Shown here: positions 53,798-63,274 of the stretch, in pieces
How positions within the stretch are numbered: the first letter of the stretch is position 1
Layout: each line of letters starts with the position of its first letter
Source: Alkalibacillus salilacus
Lineage (GTDB): Bacteria; Bacillota; Bacilli; Bacillales; Alkalibacillaceae
NCBI RefSeq assembly: GCF_030812915.1
Contig: NZ_JAUSTQ010000007.1
Coordinates: 1-64,000, forward strand
Reading direction: 5' to 3'
Length of the DNA stretch: 64,000 bases
Program-made: the position numbers and the translations under genes
The notes under the pieces: generated by a model
Database searches by the model: none
The model's input: only the letters and a program-made list of their open reading frames with translations
Told to the model about the DNA's origin: nothing

Positions 53798-55270
53798 TTA
53801 GCGATTAGGTTTTTGAAAACGACGGATTTTTTTCGGACGATTTGAATACGCTCGTTTGTTACTCCATAAAAACGGTAAGCGAAGAAACGAGTTATCAAAG
53901 TCTCGCGGTTGAAATGGATAGATCGGGACAAAATATGGGAAGCTTAATGAACGTTGTTTCACTAAATGAATCGCAATAAACGCAAAACTGAAAATTAGCC
54001 CGATGAATCCCCAAAACCCTGCCAACAAAATAAGCGGGAAGCGAATAATACGTATAGCTGACCCCATTAAGTAGCTTGGTGTTGTAAAAGATGCCAGCGC
54101 ACTTAGCGCCACGATAATTATCAAGATGTTACTAGTAAAACCGGCTTGAACAATCGCTTGTCCAATCACGATACCACCGACAATACCCATTGTCTGACCG
54201 ACTTTTGTGGGCAACCTGGCTCCGGCCTCACGAATTAATTCAATTAGGAATTCTAGTATCAACGCTTCTAATAATGGTGGAAAAGGGACACGTGATCTAG
54301 AATGCCCCAGTGAAACGAGTAAGGCATCAGGAATGATTTCATAATGATAAGTTAAGGCTGCTACATATAGAGGTGTTAGTGTGATTGACAAAAACATGGC
54401 GACAATGCGCATTAAACGAATGAATGATCCCATGTTCCAACGTGTATAAATATCTTCCGTTGTTTGGAAGAAGCTAAGAAACGAGACGGGCGCTATGACA
54501 CCAGACGGACTTTTATCAACTAATAAACCGACACGACCTTCCTTTAATGAATAACAAAATCGATCAGGCAATTCGGTTACGAGAAATTGGGGAAAGATCG
54601 AGTATGAATTGTCTTCAATGTATTGAGTCAAAGCAGAAGATTCTAGTACATCATCGATTTTTAAAGAATTTAGTCGATCACGCATTTCTTGGACCGCTTC
54701 ATCATTAGCGATATCAGATAAGTATAATAATCTCACTTCTGTCGGGATCATGTCACCAATAATGAATTTCTCGACGGTTAATGTCTTTGTATCAAGTCGT
54801 TTATGAATAAAATTCATATTCATATCAATTGACTCGGAGAAAGAGATTCTTGGCCCAAAAATGAGCGTTTCTGTCTCAGCTTTACCTGGCTTTCGTTGAT
54901 CAATTCTTGGGACAGGAATGACAAGACTTGACTTCTCTTTCTCTATGTAGACACATACATAGCCTTCTAGTAGGGCACCGCCAATTTCATCTAATGTTTT
55001 CAATTCCATGATATCGGTGATCGGAATATCGCTTTCAATCGTTTGATAATCTAATTGTTTAGCTTCCTGAATTTTAGTGGTTACATGGCTAAAGACTTCT
55101 TCTTCCTTGACCAAATAGTCCATATAAATAATAATCGCTGTTTTTCCCTCGACACTAACCTTTTTACTAGCTAGATCGGGAGAAGAATTGAAGAAGTCGC
55201 TGAATAAATCTTGCTGTAACGTTTCCACTTTGCACGGAAAATAGTTCGACTGACGAGATCGACGTTTCAT
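53798..55270 (-). CDS. gerA: germinant receptor subunit (GerA type)
   Basis: GerA/SpoVAF-family A subunit (490 residues). A soluble N-terminal domain (about 1-270) with TVEKFIIGDMIPTEVRLLYL and the conserved LTQYIEDNSYSIFPQ, then about five helices with FPPLLEALILEFLIELIREAGARLP (in parts) and GQAIVQAGFTSN. The C-terminal tail is basic (SNRPKKIRRFQ). ATG at 55270 is chosen because AAGGGAG lies six bases upstream. First gene of gerA-gerB-gerC, likely expressed in the forespore. Confidence 0.93.
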   Translation of the reverse strand: MKRRSRQSNYFPCKVETLQQDLFSDFFNSSPDLASKKVSVEGKTAIIIYMDYLVKEEEVFSHVTTKIQEAKQLDYQTIESDIPITDIMELKTLDEIGGALLEGYVCVYIEKEKSSLVIPVPRIDQRKPGKAETETLIFGPRISFSESIDMNMNFIHKRLDTKTLTVEKFIIGDMIPTEVRLLYLSDIANDEAVQEMRDRLNSLKIDDVLESSALTQYIEDNSYSIFPQFLVTELPDRFCYSLKEGRVGLLVDKSPSGVIAPVSFLSFFQTTEDIYTRWNMGSFIRLMRIVAMFLSITLTPLYVAALTYHYEIIPDALLVSLGHSRSRVPFPPLLEALILEFLIELIREAGARLPTKVGQTMGIVGGIVIGQAIVQAGFTSNILIIIVALSALASFTTPSYLMGSAIRIIRFPLILLAGFWGFIGLIFSFAFIAIHLVKQRSLSFPYFVPIYPFQPRDFDNSFLRLPFLWSNKRAYSNRPKKIRRFQKPNR

Positions 55271-55300
55271 ATTGAACTCCCTTACGTATCTGTTTAGCGT

Positions 55301-55331
55301 TAGTATGTGATGAATTGCTAGAAATATGTAC
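55301..55331 (-). promoter_or_regulatory. candidate sigma-G promoter of the ger operon
   Basis: On the minus strand, -10 CATACTA (55301-55307) is separated by 17 bases from a -35-like GTACATA (55325-55331). CATACTA with an ATA-ending -35 at 17-18 bp is the forespore sigma-G pattern, appropriate for a germinant receptor. It lies 30 bp before the gerA start. Confidence 0.6.
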
Positions 55332-55370
55332 ACACTAATATGCAAATAGATGCATGAGGTGTGAAGAAGC

Positions 55371-56381
55371 ATGAGTATGCAATTAATTGAAGTTTATATA
55401 CCAAAGGAACAATACGATAATGTCAAACCAGCCTTAAATGGTTTTTCACAACAAAGTGTGTGGAAAGCGTATGAATTAGAAGATCGTGTGCTATTACGAA
55501 TGATTGTAGATGATGATGAAGTTGAGGATGTCTTAGATTATTTAGAAGCGGTATCAACCCTTTCAGATGGCTTTGAAACGATTCTTTTCCCTGTTAACAC
55601 TTATATTTCAAGAGAGACGATAGAAAAACGTGATAATCCTGATGAAAAACAAGAAGAAGATAAAGGTGATCAAGGTAAATTATTACGTGCTAGCAGGCAA
55701 GAATTGATGCACATGATTGAGAAGAAGAGTCAATTCACGATGAACTATACGTTACTAATTGTGTTCTCTGCCATGGTTGCAACAGGAGGGTTTATCAATG
55801 ATAGTGAAGCAGTTGTTATTGGTGCTATGGCTATTGCGCCCTTAATCGGACCTGCGATCTCGGTATCATTTGCAGCAGTTTTAGGTGATGTTTTTCGTTT
55901 GTGGCGTGCACTATTGACTTTAGTAATTGGTTTTATAATCATTGTCATCATTGCCGCAGGATTTGGTTTTTTATTTGAAGCTGGTACTCAGACGACGCAG
56001 TATACATCAAGGACAGTCGTCTCTTTAGCAGATGTGATTATTGCGCTTGCTTCTGGGGCGGCTGGTGCATTGGCTTTATTAAATCGTGTTTCAAGTGGAA
56101 TGGTTGGTGTCATGGTAGCAGTCGCATTACTGCCACCAACAGTCACATTTGGTATTTCAATTGGTCAGACATTATGGATTGATACGTACTGGTCATTTTT
56201 ACTTATTATGACGAACGTCACCTGTATCTTCCTAAGCGGTATTATTATCTTCTTTTTGAGTGGCATTCGTCCGATGAAGTGGAAGGAAGAAGTGACGATC
56301 AATGTGTCACGGCTCCTATCATTTATTGTGGTTGCGGTTATTTTTATTACGCTATTAGTTGTGTTGTTTTTAAGCATGTAA
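55371..56381 (+). CDS. DUF389 (TIGR00341) membrane protein
   Basis: A protein of 336 residues with a soluble N-terminal domain of about 110 residues that resembles an ACT/ferredoxin-like fold, followed by six to seven helices including VATGGFINDSEAVVIGAMAIAPLIGP (in parts), ASGAAGALALLNR and VAVALLPPTVTFGI, typical of DUF389. Function unknown; a transporter-like role is often assumed. It is divergent from gerA with 100 bp between the starts. The ATG at 55371 follows GAGGTG at about ten bases. Confidence 0.87.
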   Translation: MSMQLIEVYIPKEQYDNVKPALNGFSQQSVWKAYELEDRVLLRMIVDDDEVEDVLDYLEAVSTLSDGFETILFPVNTYISRETIEKRDNPDEKQEEDKGDQGKLLRASRQELMHMIEKKSQFTMNYTLLIVFSAMVATGGFINDSEAVVIGAMAIAPLIGPAISVSFAAVLGDVFRLWRALLTLVIGFIIIVIIAAGFGFLFEAGTQTTQYTSRTVVSLADVIIALASGAAGALALLNRVSSGMVGVMVAVALLPPTVTFGISIGQTLWIDTYWSFLLIMTNVTCIFLSGIIIFFLSGIRPMKWKEEVTINVSRLLSFIVVAVIFITLLVVLFLSM

Positions 56382-56510
56382 ACAGTTTGTAATCGCATTG
56401 TTATACATGTGAGCTGATATATTTGATATAATCCAAGGCAGTATACCTTGCGTCACAATTGCTTAGGCGATATGCTTAAAGTCAATACGTTAAGCAATCG
56501 AGGGATATTT

Positions 56511-57323
56511 ATGCAAGATGACGATAAACGACTCGAAACAGAAGATGAATCGGATTTATATGAAGACTTGAATGAAGATGAGATTAAAGAATTATTAAAT
56601 GAAAGACGATATACTGAGAGAGAACAAGAACCTAAAACTAATCGTAAACGCCGATTTCCTAAATGGTTTTTTTGGCTCATTGCGTTGTTTATGGTGATCA
56701 ATATATTCGCTACCTTACCCGTGATGGTCTCTATTCCAGCTATTGATTTTCTAAAGACTTCAGCACAGCTATTAACGAATGATGAAGTGCAGTCTTATCG
56801 TGAATCAATTGCAACGATTGATGCTGGTGATAGTCGAGGAACGGGTTTTGCATTTGCAGATGGGCAAAAAGTACTGACAAATGACCATGTGATCGAAGGC
56901 CATCAGCGTCTACAAATTTATTTTAAAGAAGACGGACCCTATGGCGCGGCTGTGCAGGAGCGGTATCCTGAGCTAGACTTAGCTGTCTTAGACTTACAGG
57001 AAGAAACGAGAAGTGATACGTTGCCATTAGCAGATGAAACAAACTATAACAAGGGTGAGCCGTTTTATTTTATCGGTAGTCCCCTTGGGTTCAGTGGCAT
57101 TGCAAACGAAGGTGAAATTATTGGTGAGACGACATCAGAAAATATTGAATCATCAGTGCTCATGTTAGATGCACCAATCTATAGTGGCAATAGTGGCAGC
57201 CCAGTCATTAATCAATCGGGTGAGGTTGTGGCTGTTATATTTGCCACAAGACAAGACGACGAAAGAGGTCGAGTTGGACTCGCTATTCCGATCGAAGCCT
57301 TTCATAAAGTGAATCAACAATAA
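56511..57323 (+). CDS. membrane-anchored trypsin-like serine protease
   Basis: A 270-residue protease with an acidic cytoplasmic N-terminus (1-45), one membrane helix (about 51-75) and an extracytoplasmic trypsin-like domain. The triad is H126 (TNDHVIEG), D156 (ELDLAVLD) and S228 (SGNSGSPV). Unlike HtrA/DegP it has no PDZ domain. ATG at 56511 is chosen for GAGGGA five bases upstream; the longer frame begins at 56448 without a site. It ends 58 bp before sigI, which raises the possibility that it processes RsgI, but this is inference from position. Confidence 0.87.
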   Translation: MQDDDKRLETEDESDLYEDLNEDEIKELLNERRYTEREQEPKTNRKRRFPKWFFWLIALFMVINIFATLPVMVSIPAIDFLKTSAQLLTNDEVQSYRESIATIDAGDSRGTGFAFADGQKVLTNDHVIEGHQRLQIYFKEDGPYGAAVQERYPELDLAVLDLQEETRSDTLPLADETNYNKGEPFYFIGSPLGFSGIANEGEIIGETTSENIESSVLMLDAPIYSGNSGSPVINQSGEVVAVIFATRQDDERGRVGLAIPIEAFHKVNQQ

Positions 57324-57325
57324 GT

Positions 57326-57352
57326 CCCCAAAAAATGGTGGACGATTACGAA
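57326..57352 (+). promoter_or_regulatory. candidate sigma-I autoregulatory promoter
   Basis: CCCC followed by an A-run (57326-57335) and CGAA (57349-57352), 19 bases apart, directly before sigI. Sigma-I promoters carry a C-rich -35 and a CGAA-type -10, and sigI is known to be autoregulated. The spacing was not checked against an alignment. Confidence 0.5.
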
Positions 57353-57380
57353 AATATATAATAGTTGGGGGTGATGAGGG

Positions 57381-58118
57381 GTGCTACAGCGTCTAAAAAA
57401 GACAGAAGACGTTCCCCTCGAAGAACAGGTGTTATCTGTTCAGCATGGGGATGAAGAAACCCGTCATCATCTGTTATCGAGTTATCAGCCGTTTATCGCC
57501 AAATGTGTATCCAACGTGTGTAAACGTTATATTAATCAAGAACAAGATGATGAATTTAGTATCGGGCTTATGGCATTTAATGAAGCGATGGATACTTATT
57601 CTAGGGACAAAGGAAGCTCTTTTTTAACGTTTGCGAAATTAGTCATCTCCAGAAAAGTGATCGATTTTATTCGCCAACAAACAGATCATTTTCATTCTGT
57701 ATCACTTGATCAGGTAGAAGAAGACGACGAATCGCAAACGGCTGAATGGCGTGTATCACAAGTTTCCAAAGATGAATACGCCAAAACACAAGACAATTGG
57801 TACAGACAAATCGAAATAGAAGAATATAATGAGCGGCTAAAGGAGTTTAAGCTCTCATTTGCAGAATTAGCAGATCTCTCACCGAAACATGTGGATGCGA
57901 GGCAATCAGCACAAGATGTGGCACGTTATGTTTATGAAGATGAAGCATTGCGTCATTATGTCCTCGATAAAAAACGACTCCCCATTAAACAAATAGAACC
58001 GCATGTATCAGTGAGTAAAAAAACAATTGAACGTAATCGCAAGTATATTTTGGCTGTATTTGTCTTGCTGTGTGAAGATTTTACGTATTTGAAAGAATAC
58101 GTTCAGGGGGTGAGTTAG
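57381..58118 (+). CDS. sigI: RNA polymerase sigma factor SigI
   Basis: Alternative sigma factor (245 residues) of the SigI group, used in heat, cell-envelope or polysaccharide sensing. Region 2 is visible as EFSIGLMAFNEAMDTY and FLTFAKLVISRKVIDFIR; the C-terminal half carries the SigI-specific domain with KQIEPHVSVSKKTIERNRKY (in parts) in place of a standard region 4. GTG start behind GGGGGTGATGAGG. The stop overlaps the rsgI start by one base, so both are coupled. Confidence 0.93.
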   Translation: MLQRLKKTEDVPLEEQVLSVQHGDEETRHHLLSSYQPFIAKCVSNVCKRYINQEQDDEFSIGLMAFNEAMDTYSRDKGSSFLTFAKLVISRKVIDFIRQQTDHFHSVSLDQVEEDDESQTAEWRVSQVSKDEYAKTQDNWYRQIEIEEYNERLKEFKLSFAELADLSPKHVDARQSAQDVARYVYEDEALRHYVLDKKRLPIKQIEPHVSVSKKTIERNRKYILAVFVLLCEDFTYLKEYVQGVS

Positions 58119-59551
58119 TGAAAGGTATAGTTGTTGAACGGAAGAAACGATATGCGATTATGATGACCGCTGAAGGTGGTTTTTATAAAACAAAAATCGA
58201 TTCAAGTCATGCAATTGGTGAAGAGGTTCAGTTCACACCGTTAAATGAACAATCAGGGTTGTTGTCAATATTACGCTCGTATGTATCATCCCCCCAACTT
58301 AAAGCGGCTGCTGCAATCCTGTTGTGTTTAGCTATTATATATCCATTATTATCGTGGACGAACGGTTCATCAGAGACATATGCTTACGTCAACATCGATA
58401 TTAACCCGAGTTTGTCATTCGAAGTGGATGATTCTTATCAAATAATTGATGCCCATGCTATAAATGAAGACGGGTCTGAATTGTTATCAGAAATGGGTGA
58501 TTTGCAAGGTGAATCATTGGAAGAAATCTCTTCTTCAATTATGACATTAAGCCAAGAGAAAGGTTACTTAGATGTTGATGGTAATATATTATTAGGAGTT
58601 AATTATGCAGGTAATCAATCTAATAATAATGATACTTACTTAGAGTCATTATCTAATGACTTAGCAACGGAATTTAATCAAGATTACGAGTTTACTTGGT
58701 TTGAGGTGCCCAATGAAATACGTGAACAAGCAGAGCAAGAAGGCACTTCCATGAATATTCTCTTTGCTTCTAACCAATTGATGAACCAAACTTCGGATGA
58801 ATCTGATCAAGATTCTGATCAAACAGAGTCATCCGATCATAAAGACTCAAGTGATGGGGAGGATCAATCGAATAATCAAACTAAAGCAGATCATTCTTCT
58901 TCAGAAAATCAAGATTCTAATCAGAAAGAATCTATGAACGAAAAGTTTAAGAAATTCTTTGAACGAATGAACCGTGATGAGCTCCCATCAGGTTTACGCG
59001 ACAAATTCACAGATTCTCAATCTGAGGAAAAAGAACAAGAAGATCAAACAAAAGATACACAGAATAAAGGAAGTCAGAAATCAGATGGTCACCCTGTGTT
59101 CGGTGATGAAGGTCCACCAGGTCAAAGCAAGAAGAACGAAGACTCCCATAAGAATAAGGGCAGTGAAAAATTAGATGGTCATCCTGTATTCGGAGATGAC
59201 GGCCCTCCTGGGCATAATAAAGACGAAAATGAATCAAAGGACAAACAACAGACATCTGATCAACAGGACCGAGAACGAGACACTAATGATAAGGAATCAG
59301 ATGAAGAAAGAAATGATCAAGAAAAAGATAACGCGTCGAACAAGTCAGATGATCACCCTGTTTTTGGAGATGATGGGCCACCTGGACATAATAAAAACAA
59401 AGAAGAATCAGAAGAAAAGGAACAGTTACCTGAAGACCGTGATCGAGAGACGGATAAAAAAGAATCAGATCAAGAAGATAGCGAAGAGGAAGATGGTCAC
59501 CCCGTGTTTGGGAATGACGGTCCACCAGGACAAAGTAATGATGAGGATTAA
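58118..59551 (+). CDS. rsgI: anti-sigma-I factor RsgI with repeat-rich ectodomain
   Basis: Membrane anti-sigma factor (477 residues). The N-terminal cytoplasmic anti-sigma domain (1-55; GIVVERKKRYAIMMTAEGGF) binds SigI, then one helix (62-80), then the conserved RsgI periplasmic domain with the site NPS (N96-P97 in IDINPSLSF), where autocleavage occurs in studied homologues. From about residue 215 the ectodomain is a highly acidic, Ser/Gln/Asn-rich region with four copies of a HPVFGxDGPPG motif (about residues 325, 350, 410, 465) separated by charged linkers. No carbohydrate-binding module is seen, unlike clostridial RsgIs. GTG start overlapping sigI. Confidence 0.9.
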   Translation: MKGIVVERKKRYAIMMTAEGGFYKTKIDSSHAIGEEVQFTPLNEQSGLLSILRSYVSSPQLKAAAAILLCLAIIYPLLSWTNGSSETYAYVNIDINPSLSFEVDDSYQIIDAHAINEDGSELLSEMGDLQGESLEEISSSIMTLSQEKGYLDVDGNILLGVNYAGNQSNNNDTYLESLSNDLATEFNQDYEFTWFEVPNEIREQAEQEGTSMNILFASNQLMNQTSDESDQDSDQTESSDHKDSSDGEDQSNNQTKADHSSSENQDSNQKESMNEKFKKFFERMNRDELPSGLRDKFTDSQSEEKEQEDQTKDTQNKGSQKSDGHPVFGDEGPPGQSKKNEDSHKNKGSEKLDGHPVFGDDGPPGHNKDENESKDKQQTSDQQDRERDTNDKESDEERNDQEKDNASNKSDDHPVFGDDGPPGHNKNKEESEEKEQLPEDRDRETDKKESDQEDSEEEDGHPVFGNDGPPGQSNDED

Positions 59552-59556
59552 CGGTT

Positions 59557-59588
59557 AACAGTACGTCTTAAAGGCGTACTGTTTTTGT
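59557..59588 (+). terminator. terminator after rsgI
   Basis: Stem AACAGTACG/CGTACTGTT with a 9-base loop and TTTTG. Separates sigI-rsgI from the ABC operon. Confidence 0.82.
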
Positions 59589-59660
59589 ATCAGCTATTCT
59601 TAACGCGGCTTGTCAAACATAGTATAATGAAACTATTATCTAATAAATAAGGATGATTTG

Positions 59661-61085
59661 ATGGCAATAAAACAGTGGCTATATCATACATTTTGGAATA
59701 AAAATTGGAAGAAGCTTATTTTAATTCTAACAGCAATTTTAATTGTCACTGTTGTAATCCTTGTTACTTGGACCTACCAACATCCTTTAACAAATTATAT
59801 TAAAGCAGAAAAAGAAACACTCGAACGTATAGAGGATCATTTTTGGATTGACCAACCGATTCGTTCTTCTATTAATGATCAACTAGCATCAGATCCTTCG
59901 ATCACCGATTATGAGATTGGTTTAGTGGGGTCATCTAGTTCAAGTCAGTATCAGACTATGACTAGTTTGCTTATGTCCACCAGTATGTCTGCTGAACGTA
60001 AGATGAACCCAAATATACCTCATGCTCATTATGACTGGCAGATTGCTACACTTGGCCTAAATTGGCTGGAGGGTTCGGTGTATCAAGATGAACAATTAAC
60101 TGTGTTTGATCTATCGGATTGGCTCCATTCAGCTGTTGGTTTTGATCAAACAAACGCGTCTTACATTCCATCACTTTATAAACAGAGACAATCAACGAGT
60201 GAAGATACGGATAGAACAGGACTTAGTGCCATTCAAATGTTTATGGAATTTCTCCAAGAGCTAGAGGTTGAAGAAACGTCATTAAATCATCAAGAGAACC
60301 AAATTGAACTGACATTAAGCGAATCACAAGCGAATGAAGTGTGGCAGCAAGCTTTAGCAAATAGTGATTCTTTACAACAAGAAGAATTGAAATCTTATCA
60401 AGTCGATGGTGAGATGGTGTATTCAGCAACGTATGAAAATGATTTTGTTTCGGATAGAACATGGGAAACGACGGTAGTTAATGGGGAGCAAGTGTATGAT
60501 GTTCAAGTTTCCATACAATCTAATTCTTCAAATGGTGACATGGTGGTCGATGGGCAAGTTCTCGTAACGAATGAAGATAAGGATACAGTGTTAGACATCC
60601 GATTTGATGCATCAAGTGATGAGTTGTTAGATGACCAAGTTAAAAGTGAGCAAACCTTAATCATAGACTATCCTATATTGGAGTTTGCTGAGGGGGTTCG
60701 CCTGGATTGGCAAACTAACGCTACATCTGACCAAAGTGAAACAAGTTTTGAAGTGAAATTGGCTAACAATGAAGTGTCACAATGGGTGAGTGGCCAGTTG
60801 GTCAATCACTACTCTAAAGCTGAGGAAACGTCGACTCATGATACAGAATTATATGTGTCCATTGAGGATCAGGACGCTTTAAATCAAGAGCTCCCTTTTG
60901 AAGATTGGGAACTATCGGTTGAGCGGCAGCATCAATTCTCTGAAGAAGTTAATATTCAAACTGTTGATCGTGGTCAAGTGGAGATGTTTGAACCAGACAT
61001 GCTTAAAGAATGGGAGAAGACGTTAAAGGATTTAACGGAAAATCCAGAGCAATTGTTTGAGGATCAATTAGAATTACCGTTTTAA
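59661..61085 (+). CDS. hypothetical extracytoplasmic protein with N-terminal anchor
   Basis: A 474-residue protein, unrecognised, with one N-terminal helix (about 17-38) and a large extracellular domain rich in Gln, Ser, Asp and Glu and almost without cysteine. Beta-rich segments such as VYDVQVSIQSNSSNGDMVV and YDWQIATLGLNW suggest a substrate-binding or DUF6583-like domain. ATG at 59661 follows AAGGATGA; a TTG three bases earlier is possible. First gene of an operon with two ABC-2 membrane subunits and one ATPase. Confidence 0.75.
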   Translation: MAIKQWLYHTFWNKNWKKLILILTAILIVTVVILVTWTYQHPLTNYIKAEKETLERIEDHFWIDQPIRSSINDQLASDPSITDYEIGLVGSSSSSQYQTMTSLLMSTSMSAERKMNPNIPHAHYDWQIATLGLNWLEGSVYQDEQLTVFDLSDWLHSAVGFDQTNASYIPSLYKQRQSTSEDTDRTGLSAIQMFMEFLQELEVEETSLNHQENQIELTLSESQANEVWQQALANSDSLQQEELKSYQVDGEMVYSATYENDFVSDRTWETTVVNGEQVYDVQVSIQSNSSNGDMVVDGQVLVTNEDKDTVLDIRFDASSDELLDDQVKSEQTLIIDYPILEFAEGVRLDWQTNATSDQSETSFEVKLANNEVSQWVSGQLVNHYSKAEETSTHDTELYVSIEDQDALNQELPFEDWELSVERQHQFSEEVNIQTVDRGQVEMFEPDMLKEWEKTLKDLTENPEQLFEDQLELPF

Positions 61086-61103
61086 AATGAGAGGGGGAAG
61101 GCG

Positions 61104-62267
61104 ATGATGATTTGGCATTACTTAATTTGGGAATGGAAGCGTGTATTGAAATCGCCTACCCTATGTTTAGCTGTTCTGTTATTACCATTACTGATTCTTT
61201 CGGTAGTCGGCCTAATTATTTATCACACGGCACAATCTGAAATAGATGATGTGCAGCTCGTCGTTATTGATGATGATGACACTTTTGAAACGAATGCGCT
61301 TATAGAACAATTAGCTAGTGATGATTCAATGAATGATTACATAACATTTCAAAATGAAACAGGATCAGTCGAATCATATCAAAATAACGAAAATGTAGCT
61401 GCTGTTTTGCATGTGCCTAAAGGTTTTACTGAACAATTGCGACAGGGCCATAATCAACCAATTGATGTCTATTTAAATCAAGGACAACCCTTCTCCTCTA
61501 GACTGGCACAATTACTTTTAGAAAGCGGCGAAGACTATATCACAGCAGCACAAAGTGGAGTGAATACAGTATTACATTTTAGTGATTCTGATGATCGGCA
61601 AGCCTTAATTCAAGAAATGACCCTTCATTTTACCTGGTTAACCTTAGGTCGAAATGAATTGTTTGATGAACAATATTTAACGGATCATTCCGTATTGTCT
61701 TGGCAAGAACAAGGCTATATTGCAATGAAAGCATCGGTGCTTCTAATGACGTTTTTATTCTTCGTCTTAGTTTTTAGGCCTAGACATTTTCAAATTGTAC
61801 AGGATCGTTTTCGACTATTAGGTTTCACCGCGTTTAAGCAAGGGATAAGCCAAGCTTTGGTTTATAGTTCGTTTATGTTTCTGTACATAGCAGTTTTGAT
61901 CAGTATCACAACGATTTGGATGGATTTCAATCCGATTTATATGAGTATTCAATGGTTATTAATTATGATGATTATAATTTTTATTCATCTAATTGTTGAG
62001 AAGATATGGCGAACATCAACACTTGTTCTTATGTTGAGTGCGTTTTTTAATACCGTTCTGTTAGTGATGTCAGGTGTCTTGTTACCTGTTGCGTATTTGC
62101 CGAATTACTTAAGAGTGGAAGGGTTACAGGTTGTGCAAAATAGTTTTTACACATTGTTCAACAGTTATGATGTTCCATTTAAAGAGTGGAGCTTGTTATT
62201 AGGATTGGTAGTAGGGTTAGGGATCATTCTGTGGTTATTAACTTATAGAAAGGGTGAGCGACTATGA
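61104..62267 (+). CDS. ABC-2 type permease, subunit 1
   Basis: Permease of 387 residues with one helix at 15-42, a large extracytoplasmic loop (about 43-200), and five helices toward the C-terminus (207-383), the ABC-2 exporter layout seen in YhgE/LinI/NatB-like proteins. Two adjacent ATGs, with GGGGGAAGG upstream. The stop overlaps the ATG of the next gene (ATGA). Substrate unknown. Confidence 0.82.
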   Translation: MMIWHYLIWEWKRVLKSPTLCLAVLLLPLLILSVVGLIIYHTAQSEIDDVQLVVIDDDDTFETNALIEQLASDDSMNDYITFQNETGSVESYQNNENVAAVLHVPKGFTEQLRQGHNQPIDVYLNQGQPFSSRLAQLLLESGEDYITAAQSGVNTVLHFSDSDDRQALIQEMTLHFTWLTLGRNELFDEQYLTDHSVLSWQEQGYIAMKASVLLMTFLFFVLVFRPRHFQIVQDRFRLLGFTAFKQGISQALVYSSFMFLYIAVLISITTIWMDFNPIYMSIQWLLIMMIIIFIHLIVEKIWRTSTLVLMLSAFFNTVLLVMSGVLLPVAYLPNYLRVEGLQVVQNSFYTLFNSYDVPFKEWSLLLGLVVGLGIILWLLTYRKGERL

Positions 62268-63265
62268 TGATTGTTAAATCAATGCTCTGGCGTCGTTCTA
62301 CCTTGTTGACACTTTTAGGTCTACCACTACTTATTTTGGTTGTTATTCTTCCCTTTGTTGAAAAGACGACAGAGAACACTCAAGTCAGAATTGATGTAGT
62401 TGATCCTTATAACCAGTCTTATGTCGAACAGATGGTTAATCGATTGAATGATCGTGAATCCTTCTCATTGAATTTAAACGATCAATTAGAATTAAGTCAG
62501 CTAGCTCGTGGTGAGGTTGAAGCAATTTTTGTTGTGGAGGATCAGTTTCAGGAGAAAGTTGAAGAAGGTGAAACCGAGAATATACTGACATGGTATCGGC
62601 ATGAGCATAGCTTAGTTGATGGCTTGTTTAAAGAATATTTTGCTTCTACGTTGATGGAAGACATTGTTCGTTCTGAAGCGGCTAATATCGTAACAGACGA
62701 GACTGAAATGGCAACATGGAATGAGGCTTATCAATACGGGGCGCAATTCTTTCGACCTGAGCCATTGTTTCAAATGAATTTTACGACATATGAATCCAAT
62801 ACAATTGAAGGTGAAGATTCATCAAACTGGCCGATTGCGCTGGTTTGGGCATACATGATTTTAATTATTGTTTATTTTTCCTCATGGTTATATGAATGGC
62901 GAAATAGAGGTGTATTCGATCGACTAGCCGTTTTTCCTCACGGTAAATTTCGATTGCATTTAACTTGGATTAAAAATGTATTAGGTACGATATTAATTGC
63001 TAGTCTAGGTTTTATGGGAATTAACGAATGGTTAAAGATTATGGCTTTAGACTTTGGTCAATATGGGCTTTTGGCATTGGTCAGCGTAATTTCTTTATTT
63101 ATTATTTGGTTGATTAGTTTTTTCATTCGTTCGCGTCATGTATTAATAGCTGTCACAACGATTTATACAGTTATAGGCGTGGCATTAGTGTTACTAGTCG
63201 AATGGGATATGCTATCCGTTCAAAATTGGTATCAAATTTGGCTCCCATTTTGGTTCGTAAATTGA
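62264..63265 (+). CDS. ABC-2 type permease, subunit 2
   Basis: Second permease of 333 residues with the same layout: helix at 11-30, an extracytoplasmic loop (about 31-188) and about five C-terminal helices. It is not close in sequence to subunit 1 (different loop, different motifs such as YEWRNRGVFDRLAVFPHGKF, in parts), so the exporter is a probable heterodimer. Starts within the stop of the preceding gene, showing coupled translation. Confidence 0.8.
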   Translation: MMIVKSMLWRRSTLLTLLGLPLLILVVILPFVEKTTENTQVRIDVVDPYNQSYVEQMVNRLNDRESFSLNLNDQLELSQLARGEVEAIFVVEDQFQEKVEEGETENILTWYRHEHSLVDGLFKEYFASTLMEDIVRSEAANIVTDETEMATWNEAYQYGAQFFRPEPLFQMNFTTYESNTIEGEDSSNWPIALVWAYMILIIVYFSSWLYEWRNRGVFDRLAVFPHGKFRLHLTWIKNVLGTILIASLGFMGINEWLKIMALDFGQYGLLALVSVISLFIIWLISFFIRSRHVLIAVTTIYTVIGVALVLLVEWDMLSVQNWYQIWLPFWFVN

Positions 63266-63274
63266 GGTGTTTAG

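Noticed and set aside
57381-58118. SigI mistaken for a phage or ECF sigma factor
   Set aside because: Region 2 followed by the SigI-specific C-terminal domain and the coupled rsgI gene make the SigI assignment firm.
58974-59558. Overlapping frames within the RsgI ectodomain region
   Set aside because: They mirror the repetitive, low-complexity rsgI sequence in other frames; no ribosome binding site.
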